Shown here piece after piece: positions 1-6,007 of a stretch of DNA of 18,401 bases. The notes under the pieces are model-generated. The model saw only the letters and a program-made list of their open reading frames with translations, made no database searches and had not been told where the DNA came from. This DNA is from an uncultured Alphaproteobacteria bacterium (GTDB taxonomy: Bacteria; Pseudomonadota; Alphaproteobacteria; Caulobacterales; Caulobacteraceae). Numbering within the stretch: the stretch's first letter is position 1; every line of letters begins with the position of its first letter. The translations under genes were made by a program, and so were the position numbers. The stretch lies in contig CAIZKE010000346.1 of assembly GCA_903933475.1 (NCBI GenBank), forward strand, positions 1-18,401. The letters are read 5' to 3'.

Positions 1-1
1 C

Positions 2-223
2 CGCATGCCGGAGACCCGGGCCCTGCCCAATCCCTGGTGGTCCACGCCCAACATCCACCTGTGCACCCTGCACGACTTCCTGGCCCTCACCGATGACCTG
101 GGTCTTCGGATCGAGGCCTGCGCGGCGCTTTCGGGCGGCCGGCCGGCGCGGCCCATCCACCCGCGCTCGGTGCTGGAAAACTGGCGGGCCGAGGCGGCCG
201 TCTTCGTGCTGAGGCGGGACTAG
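2..223 (+). CDS. metW: MetW, methionine biosynthesis protein (C-terminal fragment)
   Basis: This is the last 73 codons of a gene that begins left of the window; the frame is open through the window edge, so the first Met seen is internal. The segment RALPNPWWSTPNIHLCTLHDF matches the conserved C-terminal stretch of MetW (typically RxLPxxWWxTPNIHLCTxxDF), a SAM-methyltransferase-fold protein that pairs with the homoserine acyltransferase MetX in methionine synthesis. In alphaproteobacteria metW usually sits directly after metX, so metX is expected just outside the window. The gene ends with TAG and is followed by a repeat cluster that separates it from the convergent PII gene. Recognition rests on motif memory and on only part of the protein, but the motif is distinctive. 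Confidence 0.88.
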   Translation, partial: RMPETRALPNPWWSTPNIHLCTLHDFLALTDDLGLRIEACAALSGGRPARPIHPRSVLENWRAEAAVFVLRRD

Positions 224-255
224 GTTTTGACGACTGTCGAGAGGGTTGAGGCGAC

Positions 256-316
256 TCAGCTGACCCCCTCCGCCCCGGGGCCTTGCCCCCGTCCACCTCC
301 CCCTAGGGGGAGGAAT
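256..316 (+). repeat. Intergenic palindromic repeat, copy 1
   Basis: This copy starts with TCAGCTGACCCCCTC and ends with the self-complementary CCTCCCCCTAGGGGGAGG followed by AATT. The centre is a variable GC-rich segment. The same two ends recur in inverted orientation at 325-379 and in direct orientation at 386-440, so it belongs to a dispersed REP-like family, not a tandem array. It follows the metW stop by about 30 bases. Confidence 0.75.
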
Positions 317-324
317 TATAAAGC

Positions 325-379
325 CAATTGCTCCCCCAAGGGGGAGCTCCCGGCAAAGCCGGGTGAGGGGGTCAGCTGA
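325..379 (-). repeat. Intergenic palindromic repeat, copy 2 (inverted)
   Basis: Read on the minus strand this copy begins TCAGCTGACCCCCTC, identical over 15 bases to copy 1, and ends with CTCCCCCTTGGGGGAG. Its internal segment forms a second perfect hairpin (CCCGGC, AAA loop, GCCGGG at 350-364). Together with copy 1 it makes a large inverted repeat (256-379), able to fold into a long stem in transcripts from either strand. It could stop transcription of both convergent neighbours. Confidence 0.75.
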
Positions 380-385
380 GGGGCC

Positions 386-440
386 GTTGACCCCCTCCGA
401 CGCGCTGCGCGCGCCACCTCCCCCTGGGGGGAGGAATTGG
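386..440 (+). repeat. Intergenic palindromic repeat, copy 3
   Basis: The ends are TTGACCCCCTCCG and CACCTCCCCCTGGGGGGAGG followed by AATTGG, matching copy 1 closely. The middle is replaced by a different palindrome-like segment (GACGCGCTGCGCGCG). The conserved ends with a diverged, still self-complementary middle point to selection on structure. It lies 23 bases from the PII stop codon, positioned as a terminator for that gene as well. Confidence 0.72.
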
Positions 441-463
441 CGTCTGCAGCGCTTCGGGCGGGA

Positions 464-808
464 CTAGCCCGAGATCGCCGCGGCGTCGGCTTCGCCGGTG
501 CGGATGCGCAGGGCGGTCTCGAGGTCCATGACGAAGATCTTGCCGTCGCCGATCTTGCCGGTGTTGGCGCTGCGGGTGATGGCCTCGATGACGGCGTCGG
601 CGATGTCCGTGGGGACGGCGATCTCCAGCTTGACCTTGGGCAGGAGCTTCACCTCGTACTCAGCCCCCCGGTAGACCTCAGTCTTGCCTCTCTGGCGACC
701 ATAGCCGCGGACTTCCGTGACGGTGAGACCCGAGGCGCCAGCCTCGGTGACGGCATCCAGGACGGCGTCCAGGCGGCTGGGCTTGATCACGGCGACGATC
801 ATCTTCAT
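464..808 (-). CDS. glnB: Nitrogen regulatory protein P-II (GlnB/GlnK family)
   Basis: PII proteins are small trimeric sensors of 2-oxoglutarate, ATP/ADP and, through uridylylation, glutamine; they control glutamine synthetase adenylylation, NtrB and the ammonium channel. The 114-residue product has the N-terminal MKMIVAVIKPSRLDAV strand, the T-loop with the uridylylation site Tyr51 in RGAEY, the B-loop TGKIGDGKIFV (about 83-93) and the C-terminal RIRTGE, all canonical. I chose the ATG at 808 because the family begins MKxI there; an in-frame ATG at 871 would add 21 unrelated residues. GGGAG lies 9 bases upstream. Neither glnA nor amtB is adjacent, so GlnB and GlnK cannot be told apart from context, and the symbol is the family default. 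Confidence 0.93.
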   Translation of the reverse strand: MKMIVAVIKPSRLDAVLDAVTEAGASGLTVTEVRGYGRQRGKTEVYRGAEYEVKLLPKVKLEIAVPTDIADAVIEAITRSANTGKIGDGKIFVMDLETALRIRTGEADAAAISG

Positions 809-877
809 GGGCAGGCTCCCGAGTGCGCCCGGGGACACTAACGCCGAACCGGCCCGGCGGCCAAGCCTCACCGCGCC

Positions 878-1744
878 TCAGCGTCCGGCGAGGTCCAGGA
901 GGTACTGGCCATAGGCGGTCTTCGAAAGGGCCTCGCCGGCCCGCCGGACCTGGGCGGCGTCGATGAAACCGTTGGTGAGGGCGATCTCCTCCAGGCAGGC
1001 GATCTGCAGGCCCTGGCGTTTCTGGAGGGTCCGGACGAGTTCGCTGGCCTCCAGAAGGCTGTCATGGGTGCCGGTGTCCAGCCAGGTGAATCCGCGATCC
1101 ATTTTCTGAACGAACAGGTCGCCCCGTTCCATGTAGAGGCGGTTGAGGTCAGTGATCTCCAACTCGCCCCGGGCTGAGGGGCGCACCTGCCGGGCGAGGT
1201 CGACCACGTCCCGGTCGTAGAAGTAGAGGCCGGTCACCGCCTGTCGGGAGCGCGGGCGTTCGGGCTTCTCCTCCAGGCTGAGGGCCCGGCCGGTCGCATC
1301 GAGCTCGACCACGCCGTAGGCCTCGGGCCGTTCGACCTCGTAGGCGAAGATGGTGGCACCGGTCGTGCGCGCAGCGGCGGCCTCCAGAAGCCCGGTCATG
1401 CCGGCCCCCAGGAAGATGTTGTCGCCCAGGACCAGGGCGGCCGGGTCGCCGGCCAGGAAGTCCTCGCCGATCAGGAAGGCCTGGGCCAGGCCGTCGGGGC
1501 TGGGCTGGACGGCGTAGGCCATGCGCACGCCGAACTGGGAGCCGTCGCCGAACAGGCGCTGGTAGTTCCCCAGGTACTCCGGCGAGGAGATGATCAGTAT
1601 GTCCTGGATCCGCGCCTGCATGAGGATGGACAGGGGATAGTAGATCATCGGCTTGTCGTAGATTGGCAGGAGCTGCTTGTTCACCGCCAGGGTGGCGGGG
1701 TGGAGGCGCGTACCGGCGCCGCCCGCCAGGATGATGCCCTTCAT
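878..1744 (-). CDS. rmlA: Glucose-1-phosphate thymidylyltransferase RmlA
   Basis: RmlA makes dTDP-glucose from dTTP and glucose-1-phosphate, the first step of dTDP-L-rhamnose synthesis for surface polysaccharide. The 288-residue length is typical. Visible motifs are the nucleotide-binding GGAGTRL at 8-14, the LPIYDKPMI segment at 25-33 (Lys31), QPSPDGLAQAF at 80-90, LGDNIF at 106-111 (metal-binding Asp108), EEKP at 158-161, and WLDTGTHDSLLEA from 221 with Asp223. The start ATG overlaps the stop of rmlD in an ATGA tetranucleotide, so the two are translationally coupled and co-transcribed. rmlB and rmlC are not in the window, so the pathway must be completed from elsewhere in the genome. Confidence 0.95.
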   Translation of the reverse strand: MKGIILAGGAGTRLHPATLAVNKQLLPIYDKPMIYYPLSILMQARIQDILIISSPEYLGNYQRLFGDGSQFGVRMAYAVQPSPDGLAQAFLIGEDFLAGDPAALVLGDNIFLGAGMTGLLEAAAARTTGATIFAYEVERPEAYGVVELDATGRALSLEEKPERPRSRQAVTGLYFYDRDVVDLARQVRPSARGELEITDLNRLYMERGDLFVQKMDRGFTWLDTGTHDSLLEASELVRTLQKRQGLQIACLEEIALTNGFIDAAQVRRAGEALSKTAYGQYLLDLAGR

Positions 1745-2658
1745 GCTCCGCCCCCCTGTCGTCCGACCGCACCGGTGAGCCGGTCGACCACCTCGTCCGT
1801 CGCCTCCGTCCAGGGACGGGGCGAAAGCCCGAATGTGCGGGTGAAATGCGTCGTGTCTAGCCGGGAATTCGCTGGCCGGCGAACCGGGGTCGGCCAGTCG
1901 GCCGAGGGAATGGGGGTCAGGGCCGGGACCTTGACGCCTGCCTGGGCGGCGCGCTCGAAGATCCGGGCGGCGAAGCCATACCAGGTGGTCTCACCGGCGC
2001 CGGCGAAGTGAAAGACCCCGGCCGGCTGTGGCGCGGGGTCGGCCAGACGCCGGCAGACGGCCCCGATTGCCCCGGCGATGTCCAGGGCCGAGGTGGGGCA
2101 GCCCGCCTGGTCGTTGATGACGGAGAGGGCGTCGCGGGTCTCGGCCAGACGCAGCATGGTCCGCAGGAAGTTGGTCCCCCAGGGGCTGTAGACCCAGGCG
2201 GTCCTGAGGATCACATGGCGGGGATTGAGGGCGGCCACCGCCATCTCACCTGCAGCCTTGGAAGCGCCGTAGACGCTGACGGGTCCGACCGGGTCGTCCT
2301 CGCGGTAGGGCCGGTCAAGCCCGCCATCGAAGACGTAGTCCGTCGAGATCTGGACCAGGGGAAGGCCGCGCTCCGCGGCGGCGCGGGCCAGTAGGGCCGG
2401 CCCGAGGGCGTTTGCCGCCCAGGCCTCGGAGGCGTGGGTCTCGGCGGCGTCCACCGCGGTCCAGGCCCCGGCGTTGATAATCGCCGCCCAGGGCCGATCT
2501 CCCACCCAGCGGTGCACGGATCCGGCATCGGCCAGGTCCAGTTCCGCGCGCGGCGGGGCCACGACCTGAAAGCCGGCTGGTGGAGCCTCGCGCAGGGCGA
2601 GACCCACCTGGCCTGAGCCTCCGGTCAGGAGAAGGGCAGGAAGGCCAGAGTCGGACAT
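1741..2658 (-). CDS. rmlD: dTDP-4-dehydrorhamnose reductase RmlD
   Basis: RmlD performs the last, NAD(P)H-dependent reduction that yields dTDP-L-rhamnose. The 305-residue protein has the extended SDR fold: nucleotide-binding GGSGQVG at 13-19, INAGAWTAVDAAE around 61-73, STDYVFDG at 105-112, and the catalytic pair Tyr130/Lys134 in YGASK. The later RTAWVYSPWGTNF segment is also characteristic of RmlD. It lies 46 bases after rplS on the same strand, with a strong hairpin in the gap, and overlaps rmlA by four bases. It may be expressed partly by read-through from the ribosomal operon or from its own promoter in the rplS 3' end; the sequence does not decide this. Confidence 0.94.
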   Translation of the reverse strand: MSDSGLPALLLTGGSGQVGLALREAPPAGFQVVAPPRAELDLADAGSVHRWVGDRPWAAIINAGAWTAVDAAETHASEAWAANALGPALLARAAAERGLPLVQISTDYVFDGGLDRPYREDDPVGPVSVYGASKAAGEMAVAALNPRHVILRTAWVYSPWGTNFLRTMLRLAETRDALSVINDQAGCPTSALDIAGAIGAVCRRLADPAPQPAGVFHFAGAGETTWYGFAARIFERAAQAGVKVPALTPIPSADWPTPVRRPANSRLDTTHFTRTFGLSPRPWTEATDEVVDRLTGAVGRQGGGA

Positions 2659-2672
2659 GACGTTCCGTCGGG

Positions 2673-2695
2673 ACGACCGGCTGGGCGCCGGTCGT
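2673..2695 (-). terminator. Hairpin between rplS and rmlD (possible partial terminator)
   Basis: ACGACCGGC, a five-base loop, then GCCGGTCGT: a perfect 9-bp GC-rich stem ten bases after the rplS stop on the minus strand. No run of T follows, so it may be a pause or RNA-stability structure that sets the ratio of ribosomal to rhamnose transcripts, and need not be a true intrinsic terminator. Confidence 0.45.
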
Positions 2696-2704
2696 GCACC
2701 CCGG

Positions 2705-3130
2705 TCAGCCCTCGGTGCGGTCGCTGGAGGTACCGGCGCGCTCGGCGGCAGCCAGGGCCCGCTCGGCAGGGGTCATCTGGCGCTCGGCGATCCGGGCCGA
2801 CTTCCCGCGGCGATCGCGCAGGTAGTAGAGCTTGGCCCGGCGCACGACGCCGCGGCGCTTGACCTCGATACTTTCGATGTTCGGCGAATGGATCGGGAAG
2901 ATCCGCTCGACGCCCTCGCCGAAGGAGATCTTGCGGACCGAGAAGCTCTCGTTGATGCCCTGGCCCTGGCGGGCGATGCACACGCCCTCATAGGCCTGGA
3001 CGCGCTCGCGCTCGCCTTCCTTGATGCGGACATTGACGCGGAGGGTGTCGCCGGGCCGGAAGACCGGAATGGCGCGGGTGGCGACCAGACGGTCGGCTTC
3101 TTCCTTTTCCAGTTCCTGGATCAGGTTCAT
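2705..3130 (-). CDS. rplS: 50S ribosomal protein L19
   Basis: L19 lies at the 30S/50S interface of the ribosome. The 141-residue product opens with MNLIQELEKEEADRL and carries the family signatures FRPGDTLRVNVRIKEGERERVQAYEG (about 24-49), SFSVRKISFGEGVERIFPIHSPNIESIEV and RRGVVRRAKLYYLRDRRGKSARI. The last 25 residues are a short Ala/Glu/Arg-rich extension common in alphaproteobacterial L19. A good ribosome binding site (AAAGGA) lies 8 bases before the ATG. It is 24 bases downstream of trmD, the usual trmD-rplS pairing, and is the last translation gene of the cluster. Confidence 0.97.
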   Translation of the reverse strand: MNLIQELEKEEADRLVATRAIPVFRPGDTLRVNVRIKEGERERVQAYEGVCIARQGQGINESFSVRKISFGEGVERIFPIHSPNIESIEVKRRGVVRRAKLYYLRDRRGKSARIAERQMTPAERALAAAERAGTSSDRTEG

Positions 3131-3154
3131 GGTTCAGTCCTTTCGTGCCGGGCT

Positions 3155-3877
3155 TTACTCGCCCTTTGCCTGTTGATTGGCGAGCCAGGCAGCCCAGAGA
3201 TCCGGACGCCGTTCCCGCGTAGCGCGTTCCCGCTCGGACCGGCGCCAGGCCGCCACCTGTGCGTGGTGGCCGCTGAGCAGGACCTGCGGAATTTCCAGAC
3301 CCTCGAACGTCCGCGGTCGTGTGAACTGCGGATGCTCCAGGAGCCCGTCCTCGAAACTCTCTTCACTTAGGCTCTCTGCCTGGCCGAGGACGCCGGGCAC
3401 GAGCCTCACGCAGGCCTCGATGGTCACCAGAGCCGCCCCCTCGCCGCCGGCGAGGACTGCGTCTCCGACCGAGACCTCCTCGAACCCCCGGGCGTCGATC
3501 ACCCGCTGGTCCACCCCCTCGAACCGACCCGCCAGGACGATGAGTCCCGGCCCGTCGGCCCAGTCTTTCACACGCGCCTGGGTCAGGGGCCGACCCCGGG
3601 CACTCATATAGAGAAGCGGACGCCCCCGCCGTTCGACGCTGTCGAGCGCCGAGGCGATCACGTCCGCCCGCATCACCTGCCCCGGCCCGCCCCCTGCGGG
3701 GGTGTCGTCGAGGAAGCCGCGCTTATCCTTGGAAAAGCCCCGGATGTCCAGCGTTTCCAGGGACCATAGACCCGCCTCGCGCCAGGCCGTCCCGACCAGC
3801 GAAACTCCCAGCGGCCCGGGAAAGGCCTCGGGGAACATGGTCAGGACAGTGACCTCGAAGGGCGGCGGCGCGGACAT
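3155..3877 (-). CDS. trmD: tRNA (guanine-N1)-methyltransferase TrmD
   Basis: TrmD methylates G37 next to the anticodon of tRNAs reading CNN codons and so prevents +1 frameshifting. The 240-residue protein has the SPOUT-fold signatures: LTMFPEAF near the N-terminus, DDTPAGGGPGQVM at 57-69, AGRFEGVDQRV at 116-126, the trefoil-knot GDAVLAGGEGAAL at 138-150, and GLLEHPQFTRPRTFEG with VLLSGHHAQVAAWRR in the C-terminal domain. The residue aligned with the E. coli general base Asp169 (EDSF) appears to be Glu173 here (EESF). Its 5' end is divergent from tesB, with a 125-base gap that must contain any independent promoter. It is separated from rimM, its usual partner, by tesB on the other strand. Confidence 0.96.
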   Translation of the reverse strand: MSAPPPFEVTVLTMFPEAFPGPLGVSLVGTAWREAGLWSLETLDIRGFSKDKRGFLDDTPAGGGPGQVMRADVIASALDSVERRGRPLLYMSARGRPLTQARVKDWADGPGLIVLAGRFEGVDQRVIDARGFEEVSVGDAVLAGGEGAALVTIEACVRLVPGVLGQAESLSEESFEDGLLEHPQFTRPRTFEGLEIPQVLLSGHHAQVAAWRRSERERATRERRPDLWAAWLANQQAKGE

Positions 3878-4002
3878 GCGGGGCTTGTGGACGAAGACGG
3901 CATATTTATCGAGTCCCGGCGTCGCCCCGCGCTCGCCTTGCCGCGCCGGTCGACTGGCTCTATGCCCTGCTCTTTCGCATCTGCAGCATTGATCCCCAAG
4001 CC

Positions 4003-4869
4003 ATGTCCAAACCCGAAAACCTCGTCGACACCCTGGCGCTCGAGCGCCTTGAGGTGAACCTTTTCCGCGGACTGTCGCCGAACGAGGGACCAGGCCGGAT
4101 TTTCGGCGGACAGGTCATCGCCCAGTCCTTGCTGGCCGCCTATGGCACGGTCGAGGACCGGGTCTGCCATTCCCTGCACTGCTATTTCATCCGTCCGGGC
4201 GACCCGACCATACCGATCCTCTTCGACGTCGACCGGTCCCGCGACGGCGGCAGCTTTACCACCCGCCGGGTGATCGCCGTCCAGAACGGCAAGCAGATCT
4301 TCAACCTCGCCGCCTCCTTCCAGGCGCCGGAAGAGGGCTTCGAACACCAGGCCGCCATGCCGGCCGTGGCCGGGCCCGACGAACTTCCCGCAGAAGCCGA
4401 GGCCCTCAAGGCGGCCCTTGAGAAGATGCCGGAGGAGGCGCGCAAGTGGGCGATGCGTCCGCGGCCCATCGAGATGCGCCCGGTGGACGGCTCCAGCCTC
4501 TTCGACCGGGAGCGGCCCGAGGCGCGGGAGCCGAAGAGCGAGGTCTGGTTCCGCGCCCGGGCGCCGATCGGCGAGGATCCCGTCCTGCACCAGGTGCTCC
4601 TGTCCTACGCCTCGGACATGAACCTGTTGTCCACCGCCATGCGGCCGCACCGGGTTCACTGGCAGACACGCAACTTCCAGTCCGCCAGCCTCGACCACGC
4701 CATGTGGTTCCACAAGCCGATGAACTTCAACGACTGGCACCTCTACGCCCAGGACAGCCCCAGCGCCGCCGGCGGCCGGGGCTTCATCCGCGGATCGATC
4801 TATTCCCGCGAGGGGGTCCTGGTGGCGAGCGTGGCCCAGGAAGGCCTGCTCCGGCTGCGCAAGGACTGA
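4003..4869 (+). CDS. tesB: Acyl-CoA thioesterase II (TesB)
   Basis: TesB hydrolyses medium- and long-chain acyl-CoAs to free fatty acids and CoA. The 288-residue double-hotdog protein has N-terminal GRIFGGQVIAQSLLAA (31-46) and HSLHCYFIRPGD (56-67). In the C-terminal half it shows the catalytic trio at the expected spacing: Asp205 in SYASD, Ser229 in SASLDH where E. coli has Thr228, and Gln279 in VAQEG. It is the only plus-strand gene in this block and sits inside the ffh-rplS cluster, divergent from trmD and ending only six bases from the end of rimM. A transcript continuing from rimM to trmD would be antisense to tesB. The ATG is preceded by a weak ribosome binding site. Confidence 0.94.
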   Translation: MSKPENLVDTLALERLEVNLFRGLSPNEGPGRIFGGQVIAQSLLAAYGTVEDRVCHSLHCYFIRPGDPTIPILFDVDRSRDGGSFTTRRVIAVQNGKQIFNLAASFQAPEEGFEHQAAMPAVAGPDELPAEAEALKAALEKMPEEARKWAMRPRPIEMRPVDGSSLFDRERPEAREPKSEVWFRARAPIGEDPVLHQVLLSYASDMNLLSTAMRPHRVHWQTRNFQSASLDHAMWFHKPMNFNDWHLYAQDSPSAAGGRGFIRGSIYSREGVLVASVAQEGLLRLRKD

Positions 4870-4875
4870 CCCGGT

Positions 4876-5379
4876 CTATTCGGTCTCGGCGGGGGGTTGG
4901 GCGACGATCCGACCTCCGGCGAGGTCGATCTCCGGGACGGCCTCCCGGGTGAAGGGCAGCCAGAAGGAGGGGGCCCCCTCGGGCTTGATCTCCAGGAGGT
5001 CCCCCGCGCCGAAGTCCTGAACTCCACGCACGGCCCCGAGCACCTGCCCGTCCGGGGTCTCGACCCGCATTCCGACCAGGTCGGTGAGGTAGAACTCGTC
5101 CTCGTCGGGCGCCGGCAGGGCTTCCCGCAGGACGTGCAGCTTCAGGCCCCTCAGGGCCTCGGCCTGCTCGCGGGTCTCGACCCCGGCGGCCCGGGCGACC
5201 AGGCCGCCCTTGACGGGCCGCGCGCCGGACAGTGCCGGCGCCGGGGAGCCGTCCGCCCGCCGCAGGTCGCGGTATTCGGCGAGGGTCATGGGATCGGCGG
5301 TGAAGCTGGTCACGCGCGCGTCGCCGCGGACGCCGAAGGCGCCAGCGATATGTCCGACAAGGATCAGCCGATCCGCCAT
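4876..5379 (-). CDS. rimM: Ribosome maturation factor RimM
   Basis: RimM assists maturation of the 30S head and binds S19. The 167-residue protein has the N-terminal RimM beta-barrel (LILVGHIAGAFGVRGDARV, about 5-23, and EALRGLKLHVLREALP) and the C-terminal PRC-barrel (DEFYLTDLVGMRVETPDGQVLGAVRGVQDFGAGDLLEI, then FWLPFTREAVPEIDLAGGRIVA). It follows rpsP by 45 bases on the same strand, the standard order. Downstream, trmD would be expected immediately, but the convergent tesB gene intervenes, with stop codons of rimM and tesB only six bases apart. Confidence 0.95.
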   Translation of the reverse strand: MADRLILVGHIAGAFGVRGDARVTSFTADPMTLAEYRDLRRADGSPAPALSGARPVKGGLVARAAGVETREQAEALRGLKLHVLREALPAPDEDEFYLTDLVGMRVETPDGQVLGAVRGVQDFGAGDLLEIKPEGAPSFWLPFTREAVPEIDLAGGRIVAQPPAETE

Positions 5380-5424
5380 TTCAGACCCCGGATCGGCCCG
5401 ACGCGGGACGTCGGGCCGTCAGGT

Positions 5425-5979
5425 TCAGCCTTCCGAGGGGGTCTCTTCGGCGGCGGCTTCCTCAGTCGGGGCCTCAACGGCGACCTCAGCCGGAGCCTCA
5501 GCCGGGGCCTCAACGGCGACCTCAGCCGGGGCCTCGACCGGGGCCTCAGCGGCGACCTCAACCGGAGCCTCAGCCGGAGCTTCGGGCTCGGGCTCGGGCG
5601 CAGGCGGCGGCGCGGCGGCGGCGGCTTCGGCGGCGGCGGCGAGGTCAGCGGCCTTCTGGGCCTTTTCCCCGGCGCGCTCCTTGGCCTTTCGGCCAGGTTC
5701 GCCCTTCTTCAGGTTGCTGCCGGCCTGCCAGGTGACCAGGCCTTCGGTGGCCAGGAAGCGGGCGACGCGGTCCGAGGGCTGGGCGCCCTTGGCGATCCAC
5801 TCGCGGATGCGCTCGACCTTGAGGGTCACGCGGGTGGGGTCGTCCTTCTTCAGGAGGGGGTTGTAGGTGCCCACCTTCTCGATGAAGCGGCCATCGCGGG
5901 GCGCATGGCTGTCGGCGACAACGATGGAATAATAGGGGCGCTTCTTGGCGCCACCGCGGGCGAGACGAATCCTGAGCAT
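5425..5979 (-). CDS. rpsP: 30S ribosomal protein S16 with long Ala/Pro/Glu-rich tail
   Basis: The first 85 or so residues are ordinary S16: MLRIRLARGGAKKRPYYSIV, DSHAPRDGRFIEKVGTYNPLL and a conserved IREWIAKGAQPSDRVARFL. Bacterial S16 is usually 80-90 residues, and many alphaproteobacteria extend it, but this one reaches 184. Residues 90-110 are Lys/Arg-rich, 111-123 alanine-rich, and 124-184 almost pure A/P/E/V with an imperfect APAEVAVE repeat, strongly acidic and probably disordered. The repeat is visible in the DNA at 5467-5583 and is prone to slippage. It lies 28 bases downstream of ffh and upstream of rimM, the usual SRP/ribosome operon order. Confidence 0.96.
   Translation of the reverse strand: MLRIRLARGGAKKRPYYSIVVADSHAPRDGRFIEKVGTYNPLLKKDDPTRVTLKVERIREWIAKGAQPSDRVARFLATEGLVTWQAGSNLKKGEPGRKAKERAGEKAQKAADLAAAAEAAAAAPPPAPEPEPEAPAEAPVEVAAEAPVEAPAEVAVEAPAEAPAEVAVEAPTEEAAAEETPSEG
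5467..5583 (-). repeat. Imperfect tandem repeat encoding the APAEVAVE tail of S16
   Basis: Codons 133-171 of rpsP are built from short near-repeats of GCC/GAG/GTC codons that give APVEVAAEAPVE, APAEVAVEAPAE, APAEVAVEAP. The plus strand shows recurring CCTCAGCCGG and CAACGGCGACCTCAG blocks. Such repeats change length easily, so the tail length is probably variable between strains. Confidence 0.8.
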
Positions 5980-6007
5980 TGGGTGTCCTTGAGGTTCGAG
6001 TGTCTGA

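Noticed and set aside
256..440. Repeat cluster as a CRISPR array
   Set aside because: Three copies in mixed orientation, unequal spacing, no spacers and no cas genes.
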